Of a DNA stretch of 64,000 bases, positions 24,044-34,200 are shown one piece after another. Under the pieces are notes generated by a model. That model did no database searches. It saw only the letters and a list, made by a program, of their open reading frames with translations, and was not told where the DNA came from. Position 1 is the stretch's first letter; each line of letters opens with the position of its first letter. The stretch spans positions 1-64,000 of the forward strand of contig NZ_JBGAFX010000005.1 in NCBI RefSeq assembly GCF_044227025.1. The letters are read 5' to 3'. The DNA is from Dokdonella_A sp044227025. Lineage in GTDB: Bacteria > Pseudomonadota > Gammaproteobacteria > Xanthomonadales > Rhodanobacteraceae. The position numbers were made by a program, and so were the translations under genes.

Positions 24044-25513
24044 ATGTCGATCCGCCGCATTCTATGCACTTTCGCGCTCGCGCTCGCGACCACCGCGGCG
24101 ACCGCGGCGCCAGCGGGAGGCGGAGTCGACCCTTCGAAGCTGTCGAAGGCGCAGATCGACCAGATGCTGGTTCCGAGCGCCCTGCTGCGTGCAGCGGCAA
24201 TGTACAAGGAAGCTGGCGATGCCGAGCGGCTGACCTGGACGCTTGAGCGCCTCGTCGCACTGCAGCCGAACATCGGCGACCTCAAGCTCGCGCTCGCGGG
24301 AGCCTATGCGGCGCAAGGCGAGAAGACCAAGACCTACGACCTCCTGCTCGCCATGCAGCGGGTCGGCTACGGCTACGAACTCGGTGGCAACCACAGCTTC
24401 GACAAGGTCGCCGACACGAGGGTCTGGACCTATGTCGTCGACAATCTCAAGGCGAACCTGAAGCCGTTTGGTGAAGGCAAGATCGCGTTCTCGCTGCCCG
24501 CTGGCGACCACCTCTACGAGGCGCTCGCATGGGATCCACTGCGCAAGCAGCTGCTCGTCGGCAGCGTGCGCGACGGCACGGTCATGCGCGCGGACGCGGA
24601 CGGCAAGCTCTCCAGCTTCATCGCGCCCGACAAGGACAACGGGTTGTGGAGCGTCTACGCGATGGCAGTCGACGCCGATGACGACGCGCTGTACGTCGCC
24701 AGTACCGCCTCGCTCTACTTCAAGGGTTTCGACAAGGACAACTACGGCAAGGCCGGCGTGTTCAAGTTCCGCCTGTCCGACGGAAAATTCCTCGCCAAGT
24801 ACATCGTGCCCGCTTCCGATCAACCGAGCACGTTGTCGAGCATCGCGGCCGGCGGCAAGGGTCTCGTGTTCGCCGCCGACGGCCTGCGCAATGTGATTTA
24901 CCGGCTCGATGGAGGTGCGCTGAAGCCGATGGTGGTGAATCCGCGCCTGACGAGCCTGCGCGGCATGGCGCTCAGCGGTGACGCGAAGACCCTCTATTTC
25001 GCCGATTACGCCCTCGGCGTGTTCGGCGTCGACCTCGTCGCGGGCAAGGCATTCGACCTGCTGTACGATCCGGAGCGCATCACGTTGGGCGGCATTGACG
25101 GTTTGTACTGGTACGACCACAACCTCGTCGCGATCCAGAACGGCATGACGCCACATCGCGTCATGCGCATCGCGCTCGATACCGACGGACGCAGCGTGAC
25201 CGGCGCGATGCCGCTTGATGCGGGCAACGCGGCGTTCGAATTGCCGACCTACGGTACCGTTGCCGGCGACGCGCTGTACTTCGTCTCGAACAGCCAGCGA
25301 AACGCCTACGACGGTTACGGTGCGCCGAAGGACGAGCACAAGCTGGCGGCGCCAAACGTGTTCAAGAGCGACCTTCGCTTCGCCTGGGGCTCGGGCGCAT
25401 TCAAGGCTGCGCGCGCGCCAGGCAAACCGCCGGCTGTCATCAGCGACTCGAAGCCCGGCAGCGGCGTGTTCTCCAATGTCGACGGCGGCTCCCAGTCCGT
25501 CACCGGCAACTGA
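24044..25513 (+). CDS. Secreted beta-propeller protein with helical N-terminus
   Basis: This 489-residue protein has a signal peptide (ALALATTAATAA) and an N-terminal 100 residues resembling a TPR-like helical pair (LLRAAAMYKEAGDAERLTWT, then LKLALAGAYAAQGEKTKTYD). A C-terminal SMP-30/NHL-like propeller follows: YEALAWDPLRKQLLVGSVRD, GLWSVYAMAVDADDDALYVA, LSSIAAGGKGLVFAADGL and LRGMALSGDAKTLYFADYAL. The substrate or partner is unknown. No neighbouring gene points to a pathway. Confidence 0.75.
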   Translation: MSIRRILCTFALALATTAATAAPAGGGVDPSKLSKAQIDQMLVPSALLRAAAMYKEAGDAERLTWTLERLVALQPNIGDLKLALAGAYAAQGEKTKTYDLLLAMQRVGYGYELGGNHSFDKVADTRVWTYVVDNLKANLKPFGEGKIAFSLPAGDHLYEALAWDPLRKQLLVGSVRDGTVMRADADGKLSSFIAPDKDNGLWSVYAMAVDADDDALYVASTASLYFKGFDKDNYGKAGVFKFRLSDGKFLAKYIVPASDQPSTLSSIAAGGKGLVFAADGLRNVIYRLDGGALKPMVVNPRLTSLRGMALSGDAKTLYFADYALGVFGVDLVAGKAFDLLYDPERITLGGIDGLYWYDHNLVAIQNGMTPHRVMRIALDTDGRSVTGAMPLDAGNAAFELPTYGTVAGDALYFVSNSQRNAYDGYGAPKDEHKLAAPNVFKSDLRFAWGSGAFKAARAPGKPPAVISDSKPGSGVFSNVDGGSQSVTGN

Positions 25514-25527
25514 TTCCCGGATGGACT

Positions 25528-25611
25528 CATCCCGTGCGGGCCATGGATGGCCGATGACACGGGATCCAGATCACGCAATCGACCCATCCCGTGCGGGCCC
25601 TGGATGGCCGA
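25528..25611. repeat. Direct repeat of a 27-base intergenic element
   Basis: CATCCCGTGCGGGCC followed by TGGATGGCCGA occurs at 25528-25554 and again at 25585-25611, differing at one base. Each copy contains CCCGTGCGGG, a short hairpin. The pair lies between convergent genes and may help termination. Confidence 0.8.
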
Positions 25612-25655
25612 GCGTGAAACTGCAGGGCGCACCCGCGCGCGCCGATGCCGCGCAA

Positions 25656-26555
25656 TCACTGCGTTGAGGCACCTGTCGAGATCGCACGCACGCGCGCCCG
25701 CGTGAGCGGCCCGAGGCGCAAGCGCTCGAACAGGTCGCCGATCGCCGGATCGAACGGGCGCTGGCGGTAGGCGTCCGCATCGGCTGGCACCGGGGCATCC
25801 AGCGCGATCCCGGTCAATGTGCGTGACAGGCGCGCGAGCGCGGCGTGTTCGCGCAGGCGCATCGCCGCGGCTGCCGCGCCGCGCGTGCGCAGGAACGCGA
25901 CTTCGTCGGCGCGTTCGAGCAGCGCATCGAGCGTGCCGTAGTGGTGCAGCAGGATCGCCGCGGTCTTCGGGCCGATCCCCGGCACGCCCGGGATGTTGTC
26001 GACCGCATCGCCTGTCAATGCGAGATAGTCCGCGACCTGGTGCGGATGCACGCCGAGGCGCGACTTGACCCCGGCACCGTCCCAGCGCTGGTTGCGCGGC
26101 GGATCCCACTGTTCGTCCGCTGCGCCGATCAACTGGCCGAAATCCTTGTCGGCCGAAATGATCACGCTGCGGAAACCATGGGTACGCATGGTGGTATGCG
26201 CGCTGCCGATGAGATCGTCGGCTTCGTACTGGTCGTCGACGAGAACGGTCATGCCGAGCGCGCGTGCGACGTCCTTGCAGCCGGCGAACTGGCGCAGCAG
26301 ATCGGGCGGCGCCGCCGGCCGGTTCGCCTTGTACGCCGGGTAGAGCGTGTTGCGGAACGAGGTGTTCAGCGATTCGTCGAACGCGACCGCGACGTGCGTC
26401 GGCTTCGCGCGTTCGAGCAGGTCCAGCAGGAAGCGCGTGAAGCCATGCACCGCGTGCACCGGTTCGCCGTCGGCGTCGTGTGCATCCGGCACCTGCGCGA
26501 ACCAGGCGCGGCAAACGTACAGGCTGCCATCGACGAGGTGGACGGTAGCGCTCAC
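25656..26555 (-). CDS. 5'-3' exonuclease / flap-endonuclease-like protein (XNI-like)
   Basis: About 299 residues from a GTG at 26555, which overlaps the stop of the upstream gene as GTGA. The N-terminal PIN-like nuclease core shows HLVDGSLYVCRAWFA, VAVAFDESLNTSFRN, YKANRPAAP, YEADDLIGS and ISADKDFGQLI, supplying the acidic metal ligands. The H3TH DNA-binding loop LTGDAVDNIPGVPGIGPKTA follows at about residue 175. It resembles the nuclease domain of DNA polymerase I and E. coli XNI. Likely removes 5' flaps or primers. Confidence 0.9.
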   Translation of the reverse strand: MSATVHLVDGSLYVCRAWFAQVPDAHDADGEPVHAVHGFTRFLLDLLERAKPTHVAVAFDESLNTSFRNTLYPAYKANRPAAPPDLLRQFAGCKDVARALGMTVLVDDQYEADDLIGSAHTTMRTHGFRSVIISADKDFGQLIGAADEQWDPPRNQRWDGAGVKSRLGVHPHQVADYLALTGDAVDNIPGVPGIGPKTAAILLHHYGTLDALLERADEVAFLRTRGAAAAAMRLREHAALARLSRTLTGIALDAPVPADADAYRQRPFDPAIGDLFERLRLGPLTRARVRAISTGASTQ

Positions 26556-27118
26556 GCCCACTCCGAAAATACGTCGGCGAGCATCGGGCGCGTGCGTTCG
26601 GGCGCGGTTTCCTTCGCGCTGCCGATGTGCATGAAGCCGATGACGCGTTCGTTCGCGGCGAGGCCGAGCACGCGCGCGACCTCGTCGTCGTAGGCAGCCC
26701 AGCCGGTCAGCCATTGCGCGCCGAAGCCGAGCGCCTGCGCGCCGAGCAGGAGGTTGTAGGCGACACAGCCCGCGGACAGGAGCTGTTCCTGCGGCGGGAT
26801 CTTCGGGTGGTCCTGCTCGATGCGCGCGATCACCGCGAGGATCAGCGGCGCGTGGTTGAAACGTTCGCGATCCTTGTCGAGTGCGGCCGGCGCGACATCG
26901 GGTTCCTTGCGCGCGTGGATTTCGACGATCGCGCGCCCGAGCCGCGCGCGCGCGTCGCCACGGATCGCGAGCAGGCGCCATGGCACGAGCTTGCCGTGGT
27001 CGGGCACGCGGATCGCGGCTTGCAGCAGTAGTTCGAGCTGCGCGGGATTCGGCCCGGGTTCGCCAAGCTGGCGCGACGGCACCGAGCGGCGCTGGTTGAG
27101 GAAATCGAGCGGTTCCAA
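26552..27118 (-). CDS. YdjA-like nitroreductase-family protein
   Basis: About 188 residues from TTG 27118, giving the family-like start LEPLDFLNQRRSVPSRQLGE; an ATG at 27190 would add residues that do not look conserved. Typical motifs are QAAIRVPDHGKLVPWRLLAI (FMN binding), SAGCVAYNLLLGAQALGFGA and ERVIGFMHIGSAKE. Family members are small FMN-dependent NAD(P)H oxidoreductases of unknown substrate. The stop overlaps the exonuclease start. Confidence 0.88.
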   Translation of the reverse strand: MEPLDFLNQRRSVPSRQLGEPGPNPAQLELLLQAAIRVPDHGKLVPWRLLAIRGDARARLGRAIVEIHARKEPDVAPAALDKDRERFNHAPLILAVIARIEQDHPKIPPQEQLLSAGCVAYNLLLGAQALGFGAQWLTGWAAYDDEVARVLGLAANERVIGFMHIGSAKETAPERTRPMLADVFSEWA

Positions 27119-27253
27119 GGAGGCGTCTTCACGGCGGGGGAATGCGAAGGATAGCCGGCATGGGCTTCGATCGTGCGGATGGCGGGCCACCGGCTCGCCA
27201 GCCTCGCGCGATCTGGGCTAGGATCGCCGTTCCGATCGGAAGGGTGAGATGGC

Positions 27254-28384
27254 ATGGCGACAACCGTAATCGCGGTGCGCGAGACCGTTCCGGGCGAGCG
27301 CCGCGTCGCGCTGACCCCCGAGGTCGCGAAGAAGCTCAAGGCGCGCGGCGCCGATCTCGTGATCGAGCAGGGCGCCGGGCAGAGCGCGTACTTCGCCGAC
27401 GCCGCCTATGCCGGGGTCGAAGTGCTCGGCAGCGCCGCCGCGGCGCTCGCGCGCGCCGACGTGCTGCTCAAGGTGCAGCCGCCGTCGCTCGAGGAGATCG
27501 CCGCAATGAAGGAAGGCGCGGTCGTCATCGCGCACCTGCAGCCGCATCTGGCCCCGGAGCGCACCAAGGCGTTGCGCGATCACAGGATCACCGCATTCGC
27601 GATGGAACTGCTGCCGCGCACGACGCGCGCGCAGGCGATGGACGTGCTGTCCTCGCAGGCCGCGGTCGCCGGCTACAAGGCAGTGCTGATCGCGGCCGAG
27701 GCCGCACCGAAGTTCTTCCCGATGCTGACCACCGCGGCCGGCACGATCCGGCCGAGCAAGGTGCTGATCGTCGGCGCCGGCGTCGCCGGCCTGCAGGCGA
27801 TAGCCACCGCGCGCCGCCTCGGCGCACAGGTGGAGGGCTTCGATGTGCGGCCCGAAACGAAGGAACAGATCGAATCGCTCGGCGCGAAGTTCCTCGACCT
27901 CGGCGTCAGTGCCGCCGGCAGCGGCGGCTACGCGCGCGAACTCACCGCGGAGGAGCGCGAGCAGCAGCAGCGCGCGCTGGCCGAGCAGCTCAAGGCGTTC
28001 GACGTGGTCGTGACCACGGCGGCGGTGCCGGGTCGAAAGGCGCCGCGCATCATTTCGGCGTCGATGGTCGCCGGCATGAAGTCCGGCGCGGTCATCGTCG
28101 ACATCGCCGCCGAAACGGGTGGCAACGTGGAAGGTACCGAAGCCGGCCGCACCGTCGTCAGCGCGAACGGCGTCAGCATCATCGGCACGGTCAACCTGCC
28201 TGCTAGCGCGCCCGTGCATGCGAGCGAGATGTATGCGCGCAACCTGTACAACTTCCTCGAGCTCTCGCTCAAGGACGGCGTGCTGGCCCTGGACTGGGAC
28301 GACGAGCTGATCGCGAAGACCTGCGTCACACACGCCGGTGAAATCAAGCATGGGCCGACGAGAGCGTTGGTTGATGGCACCTAG
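27254..28384 (+). CDS. pntAA: NAD(P) transhydrogenase alpha subunit, NAD-binding part (PntAA)
   Basis: This 376-residue soluble dI component of proton-translocating transhydrogenase binds NAD(H). It begins with VIAVRETVPGERRVALTPEV and contains the Rossmann motif VLIVGAGVAGLQAIATARRL with FDVRPETKEQI, plus ATVTTAAVPGRKAP-like TTAAVPGRKAPRI and SAPVHASEMYARNLYNFLEL near the end. In three-subunit enzymes the membrane parts follow directly, but here pntAB starts about 1.1 kb away. Confidence 0.95.
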   Translation: MATTVIAVRETVPGERRVALTPEVAKKLKARGADLVIEQGAGQSAYFADAAYAGVEVLGSAAAALARADVLLKVQPPSLEEIAAMKEGAVVIAHLQPHLAPERTKALRDHRITAFAMELLPRTTRAQAMDVLSSQAAVAGYKAVLIAAEAAPKFFPMLTTAAGTIRPSKVLIVGAGVAGLQAIATARRLGAQVEGFDVRPETKEQIESLGAKFLDLGVSAAGSGGYARELTAEEREQQQRALAEQLKAFDVVVTTAAVPGRKAPRIISASMVAGMKSGAVIVDIAAETGGNVEGTEAGRTVVSANGVSIIGTVNLPASAPVHASEMYARNLYNFLELSLKDGVLALDWDDELIAKTCVTHAGEIKHGPTRALVDGT

Positions 28385-28574
28385 CAACTTAGTACCCAAG
28401 GTTGCAGCCAAATCCGAAATCAGGGGCCGCTCGCGATCGTCGGATTTCATCGCCGCCCTGCCCGCGCTCCGGCGCTCGCGCAATCCGATTCGAACTCGCC
28501 TCAAGCCATTGCGGTGTCAAGCACGGAACGTGGACTGTCATTGTCGTTCTGGGCTAGTCTCCACGGAGATACTT

Positions 28575-29099
28575 TTGGAGGAAGTCCGCACGTCAACGCA
28601 TCGAGTCGCGAGGCTGCTGACCCTGATTGCAGCGCTGGCCTGCGGCCCAGCTATGGCCTATCCAGAGAATCCTTTCCTGACCCCCGAACATCCGACCGCA
28701 GGGGAGTCGATTGTCTTCAATGTCCATTCGGGACCGTGTGACCTTCTACAGCATCCCTTTGAGGTTCCCATCGTTACGCTTGTCGACGATAAGGTCGCGG
28801 TACAACTTTCGGGAGAACATATAACTGACCCGGAGTGGTGCGTGGGTGGATCGCGAATTGAGGGAGTCAATATCGGTGCCTTTCCACCGGGTTCTTACAT
28901 GGTGAGTGTGGACTGGCGGTACTACGATGGGTTTGGATTCGTACATATAGCATTAGGTGTATTGCCGCTTACGATTGCCGCCCCAGTGGGTAGTGATCCC
29001 AAGCCATTGCCGACATCCAGTGGTTTTGGCATGGCGGCACTCGCGTTCTTGCTGGTGGCTGCTGCGGGATCGAGGTTGAGGTTTGGGGACACGGCATAG
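28575..29099 (+). CDS. Secreted protein with PTxS-type C-terminal anchor
   Basis: About 174 residues. No ATG precedes the signal peptide, so TTG 28575 is proposed with CGGAGA upstream; it gives RLLTLIAALACGPAMA, a good signal sequence cleaved before YPENP. The mature part is beta-rich with two Cys (SGPCDLL and EWCVGG). The C-terminus, PLPTSSGFGMAALAFLLVAA then GSRLRFGD, is a Pro-Thr motif, one membrane helix and an Arg-containing tail, as in IPTL-CTERM-type exosortase-like signals. It sits inside the transhydrogenase locus. The start and the anchor class are inferred. Confidence 0.6.
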   Translation: MEEVRTSTHRVARLLTLIAALACGPAMAYPENPFLTPEHPTAGESIVFNVHSGPCDLLQHPFEVPIVTLVDDKVAVQLSGEHITDPEWCVGGSRIEGVNIGAFPPGSYMVSVDWRYYDGFGFVHIALGVLPLTIAAPVGSDPKPLPTSSGFGMAALAFLLVAAAGSRLRFGDTA

Positions 29100-29164
29100 C
29101 CGGGCGATGTATAGCGCAGCCAGCTTTGCGCTGCCATTCGCCGCTTTTCAGCGACGAAAAATTG

Positions 29165-29350
29165 GGGAGGGAGTCATGCTCAGCCATTGCGCACGGTTCG
29201 AAGGGACTTCCGCTACTCGGACCGCGACGGTATCAAAGACATCATCGAAATGCCTTTAGTCGGCATACCGACAAACGATCCTGCAGCTGCGGTACCGGGT
29301 CGTTGCATTGTGGTGCAGACGTGATTTTCAGGTACGGTTTCGAGTGGTAA
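29165..29350 (+). pseudogene. Decayed 3' end of an exoprotein gene
   Basis: Two frames together give a recognisable tail. One reads SDRDGIKDIIEMPLVGIPTN, a thrombospondin-type-3/calcium-binding-like segment, and ends at a stop near 29322. The frame one base over continues DVIFRYGFEW and stops at 29348-29350. The second piece matches the IFxxGFE tail of intact exoproteins in this window. No start or upstream domains remain, so this is a frameshifted remnant. Confidence 0.55.
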
Positions 29351-29459
29351 TCGAAAAAGTGGAGCCGGTTCATAATCCGGGTTTGCGGATTTTCGTGGTC
29401 GGCCGCGTGCGCTCTACGTGCTTCGTTTTTCAGGCTTTTTGTCGCTGATGGAGTCGACG

Positions 29460-29750
29460 ATGATCGATGGATTTCTTGCGCTGTACATCTTCATGCTCGC
29501 CGCATTCACCGGCAAGGAAATCATCGGTCGCGTGCCGGTGATCCTGCACACGCCGCTTATGTCGGGTTCGAACTTCGTGCACGGCATCGTGCTGGTCGGC
29601 GCGATGATCGCGCTGGCGCACGCCGAGTCTCCACTCGCGATCGCGATCGGCTTCATCGGTGTCGTGCTCGGTGCGGGCAATGCGGCCGGCGGCTACGTCG
29701 TGACCGAGCGCATGCTCGAGATGTTCAAGTCGAGCAAGGACAAGAAGTGA
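29460..29750 (+). CDS. pntAB: NAD(P) transhydrogenase alpha subunit, membrane part (PntAB)
   Basis: This 96-residue protein has three membrane helices and the family core FLALYIFMLAAFTGKEIIGR, then PVILHTPLMSGSNFVHGIVL and GAGNAAGGYVVTERML. It forms part of the proton channel of transhydrogenase together with PntB. The ATG at 29460 gives the usual MIDGFLALYIF start. A hairpin repeat lies between it and pntB. Confidence 0.95.
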   Translation: MIDGFLALYIFMLAAFTGKEIIGRVPVILHTPLMSGSNFVHGIVLVGAMIALAHAESPLAIAIGFIGVVLGAGNAAGGYVVTERMLEMFKSSKDKK

Positions 29751-29762
29751 TATCGCTCTTTG

Positions 29763-29831
29763 TGGGAGCGGCGGAAGCCGCGATGCGGGGCTCCGCAAGA
29801 AGAAGAGGCATCGCGGCTTCCGCCGCTCCCA
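29763..29831. repeat. REP-like perfect inverted repeat between pntAB and pntB
   Basis: Two 24-base arms (29763-29786 and 29808-29831; core GGGAGCGGCGGAAGCCGCG) are perfectly complementary around a 21-base loop. The GGGAGCGGC...GCCGCGAT pattern is the common REP-type element of Pseudomonas and Xanthomonadales. A partial copy lies at about 21362-21400. In the transcript it would make a strong hairpin between two genes of one enzyme. Confidence 0.9.
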
Positions 29832-29871
29832 TATTCCGATCCCTGTTCCGACGCACGTCCGGGAAGCATTG

Positions 29872-31281
29872 ATGGACACACAGACACTGCTGGTCTATTT
29901 CGCCAAGGCGTCCTACCTGCTCGCCGCGGCGCTGTTCATCCTCGGCATCAAGCGCATGTCCTCGCCGGTCACCGCGCGCAAGGGCATCGTGCAGGCCGGC
30001 ATCGGCATGGTCATCGCCACGCTCGCGACGTTCGCGATCACGCGCGGCCACAACCTCGGGCTGATCATCGCGGCGATCGCGCTTGGCGTGATCCCGACGT
30101 GGCTCTGGGGCAAGAAGGTCGCGATGACCGACATGCCGCAGATGGTCGCGCTGTTCAACGGCATGGGCGGCGGTTCCGCGGCGGCGATCGGTGCCGGCGA
30201 ATTGCTCAAATTCACGCAGCCCGGCGCGGCCACGCCGCCGCTGGCGATGCTCACGCTCGCGATCATAGGCGCGCTGATCGGTTCGATCTCGATGACCGGC
30301 TCGATCATCGCCTGGGCCAAGCTCGACGGGCGCATGGACCGGCGCTTCACGTTCGGCGGACAGCAGGTCGTGAACTTCGCGGTGCTCGCCGCCGCGGTGC
30401 TCGCGGGACTTGCGCTGGTCGCGTGGAAGGTTGATGCGAGCCTTGTCGTCGTGTTCTTCCTGCTCTCCCTCGCATTCGGCGTATTGATGACGCTGCCGAT
30501 CGGCGGCGCCGACATGCCGGTCGTGATCTCGCTGTACAACGCATTCACCGGCCTCGCCGTCGCGTTCGAAGGCTATGCGATGGGCATCGAGGCGCTGATC
30601 GTCGCCGGCATGGTGGTCGGTGCCGCCGGTACCTTCCTCACGCAGTTGATGGCGAAGGCGATGAACCGGCCGATCAGCGGCGTGCTGTTCTCGAACTTCG
30701 GCGGAGGCGGCAGCGGCGAAGCGATCGCCGGATCGCAGAAGGCGATCGAGGCGAGCGACGCCGCATCGCTGCTGTACATGGCCGAGAAGGTCATCATCGT
30801 GCCCGGTTACGGCATGGCCGTCGCCCAGGCACAGCACAAGATCTGGGAACTGTCGCAGGCGCTGATCAAGGCCGGCAAGGACGTGAAATTCGCGATCCAT
30901 CCGGTCGCGGGCCGCATGCCCGGCCACATGAACGTGCTGCTCGCCGAGGCCGGCGTGCCGTACGACCTGATCGCCGACATGGACGACATCAATCCCGAGT
31001 TCAAGACCTGCGACGTCGCAATCGTGATCGGCGCGAACGACGTGGTGAACCCGGCCGCGAAGACCGACAAGTCCTCGCCGATCTTCGGCATGCCGATCCT
31101 CGACGTGGTCGAGTCTCGCCAGACGATCGTGATCAAGCGCGGCAAGGGCACCGGCTTCGCCGGCATCGAGAACGCACTGTTCTACGCCGACAATACGCGC
31201 ATGCTCTACGCCGACGGCAAGGAAGCGGCGAACCAGCTGATCACCGAGCTGAAGGCGGTCGAGGGTGGTGGCGGTCACTGA
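29872..31281 (+). CDS. pntB: NAD(P) transhydrogenase beta subunit (PntB)
   Basis: This 469-residue protein couples hydride transfer from NADH to NADP with proton inflow. Around nine membrane helices (residues 5-270) include MPQMVALFNGMGGGSAAAIG and GGADMPVVISLYNAFTGLAV. The C-terminal dIII domain binds NADP(H): VIIVPGYGMAVAQAQHKIW, FAIHPVAGRMPGHMNVLLAE, VAIVIGANDVVNPAAK and IKRGKGTGFAGIENALFY. ATG 29872 is used rather than the adjoining TTG. Confidence 0.96.
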   Translation: MDTQTLLVYFAKASYLLAAALFILGIKRMSSPVTARKGIVQAGIGMVIATLATFAITRGHNLGLIIAAIALGVIPTWLWGKKVAMTDMPQMVALFNGMGGGSAAAIGAGELLKFTQPGAATPPLAMLTLAIIGALIGSISMTGSIIAWAKLDGRMDRRFTFGGQQVVNFAVLAAAVLAGLALVAWKVDASLVVVFFLLSLAFGVLMTLPIGGADMPVVISLYNAFTGLAVAFEGYAMGIEALIVAGMVVGAAGTFLTQLMAKAMNRPISGVLFSNFGGGGSGEAIAGSQKAIEASDAASLLYMAEKVIIVPGYGMAVAQAQHKIWELSQALIKAGKDVKFAIHPVAGRMPGHMNVLLAEAGVPYDLIADMDDINPEFKTCDVAIVIGANDVVNPAAKTDKSSPIFGMPILDVVESRQTIVIKRGKGTGFAGIENALFYADNTRMLYADGKEAANQLITELKAVEGGGGH

Positions 31282-31290
31282 GTCCGGGCG

Positions 31291-34200
31291 ATGCTGAATC
31301 GTTTCGCGTTCGTCTTCGTCGCTGCGGGTATGTGTGGCTGCGTGCAGCAACCCGCGCGGCTGCCCGGTGCGCCGCTGCTCGGTGCGGCGCGAGCGCTTGA
31401 AGCATTCGGCGGGTTTCCGCAACGCAAGCCTCCGCAGCCGTCGTTGCCGGGATGCGCGCCGGACGCGACTGCTGCGTTGGATCAAGAACCTGCTCGCGAG
31501 GTGATGCGGCGCATCGACCTCTATGCGAGCGAAGGACGCATCGGCGCCGATGCGGAGAAGGAATGGTTTGCGCTGTACGCCGCCTATCACGCGCTGCCGG
31601 CCCAGGGTACGCAGGCGGTCGAGGATCGGCGTACCGGCGCTCGATTGAGCGTATTGAGCCTCGTTGCGGTATTGCCCGAGCCGGCGCATTGGCCTGCGAT
31701 GCGCGACACCGCGAAGCGGATCGCGAAGCGATCGCCGCGGGATGGGCGCACCAACGACGAAAGAATGTCGGCGATGGCACTGGGTCTCATGTTCGACGCA
31801 CTGCTGAACGATACCGTCGGCCAGGGAAAGGCGTTGGGCATGCTGGGTGCCGTTGCGAAAGTCGCATCGAAGGAGCGACGCGAGCAGTCCGGGCCGATCA
31901 TCGCCGAATGGCGCGAGCGGCTGCTGCGCGAAGCCGGGACCTACGACCCGATCGCCGAGGCCACGCGGCAGCTCGACACGGTGAAGCCCGACGCCGAGTG
32001 CTGCACCTATGTCGACTCCCTGCTTGTCGATGTGGATCAAGCGCGTGTCAGGTCATTTCTTGCGAACGCGCTGTTCGAGCGACGCGTCGCACTGGGGTTC
32101 GATCCGTCCGAAAGCGTGCTGACGCTCGCGCAAGACCTGGCAAAAGAGCGGCCGGACCGGCTGGCTCGTGTCCAGTGGGGACTCGTCGGCGGCGCACGCG
32201 CGCTCGAATTCTTCTACGCGATGGCGGCGCTTGCGGATTGTCGCGGGCGCGCCTGTTCGCAAATGCCGCCGGATTTCGACCAGGCGCTGAAACTCGCGCC
32301 GCGCTTCGTGCGCGGTCGCCTGCTGCGGCCGCTGATCGAGGCTGGAGAGGACGAGCATGCCGAACGCTTGTTGCTCGAAGCGTCCGACAGCTCCTTTGTC
32401 GTCTTCAGCCTTGCGCAAGACCTGCAGCACATGATCGACGCGGGCAGCGGCCAACGTGCACTGGATTTCGCGCGATTCCTGCTCACGCGAAACCCGTCGT
32501 CACCGTATTGGTCCAGCCTCAATGCTTTCGCATACGCGACCGACCAGCGCCTCGCCGCCCAGGCCTACGACTTGCTTGCCCGCGCGCCTTCGACTACGCC
32601 GGATCTCGAAGAATCACGCATGTTGCTGAGTCGCTCGATCGTATGGGAACCCACAACGGGCAACGATGTTGTCGCGACGGCGCAGCGATTGCAGCAACGC
32701 CTTGGATTGCCCGTGGCCGGGGAGCGGTCCGAATCATTCCACGACGACCCGCGACTGGCGCGCGCCGAAGCCGCGGAGCAACTGTCCGAACTCGGCGTGC
32801 TGGAGGAACGACGGGAGTGGTCGCGGCAAGGGCTGGTCGCGATCGAGCAGATCCTCGCCGAAACGCGCGCTGCGGCCTATGGCAAGGACGGATATCACGG
32901 CGACTTCACGCGCAACAGCGCACTCGAAGCCGCCGTTCGGCTGCTGCGAGAGGCCGGGCGATCCGCCGATGCGGAACACTTGCTGCTCGAGGAACTCGCG
33001 GCAATCGGCGCCACCTGCCGCGCGGTCGGTATCGACGGTTGCCGTGAACGCTTCGCCAGCCGCTATTCCGGCGCGGATACCGATGGGGCGGCGCGATTGC
33101 TGATGGTGTTGTATGCGGACGCCGGCAGGAACGACGACGCACGCCTCCTGGCAGACCGCTATCCGCTTTGGCAAGCCGAGGACGCGGCGGCTCTGGCAAT
33201 CGGCGGCGAATCGCATCCTGCCGTCGCCATCGCACGATCGCTTGCTGCTGCGGGCGAAGCCGAGCGTGCGTCGAAGCTCCTGTTGCAGGTTCTGCCCGGC
33301 TACAACGGCACACCCGAAGCCGCGCGCCTGTTCGGGCAAATGGTCGGAATAGCCGCCGCCGACGCAATCCTGCGCGACGGAGGGCCTGATCGCGGGATGC
33401 GATTCGCGAGCGCCGCGTTGGCTGCGTCAGGTGCAGGCGATACGGTCCGCGCTGGACGACTGGCGGCGATCGCGCGTGCCGAGAGGCTCTATTTTCCGTG
33501 GCGTGGCGTGCTCGATGCCATTCTTGCCGACGCTGCTGCGGCTGCCGGAGATGCCGGCGCGGCGATGCGCTGGCACGAGGGCACGCAGGCGCACGCGCTG
33601 GCCGAGCGGGCGAATCGCTATGCGCAACTCGGCGTGACGTCACGCGCGAACGCAGGATTTGCTGTTGCCCTCGCCATGCAGCAACCTGGCGATTGCATTG
33701 AAAACTGGATGCTGGATCCCGCGCGCAAACGCGGCGATCACGCGCAGGTCACTGCCTTGCTGCGGCGAATGGCGGCCGCTGCCAGCGCGGACCCGAGCGG
33801 TGGCGCGCTCGGCTGCCTGAGAGGCTACCTGTCGCTGACGCCGGAAGAACTCTCCGTGTTGCGCCGAGCACTCCACGATACGACGCCATCGTCGCCGGCC
33901 ATTGCCTCCATGTTGCCGACGGTGATCGACGAACTCGATGCCGACTGCACGCTCTCTTCGTCGGCCGACCTTGAACGGGCATGCTTCACCCCCGCGCAGA
34001 GGGTCGCCGATACGAACGCAGCCTACGCAGCAGCGAAGGTCCGGTTCGAAAAGGATCCTGGCGATGCGGACACGCTCGGCCAGCTCCATGACTTCACCCG
34101 ACGCAGCGCGTTCCCGTCGCTCTACGGGGGTCACATGGACGGTCCGCCAGCGGCACCCCGCATCAGCGTCGATGCCGCCGAGCGCGATGGCTGGGCGCTG

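Noticed and set aside
29725..32040. Very long minus-strand frame antisense to pntB and the large lipoprotein gene
   Set aside because: His/Arg/Asp-rich shadow of GC-rich genes with no recognisable motif, while the plus strand encodes clear families.
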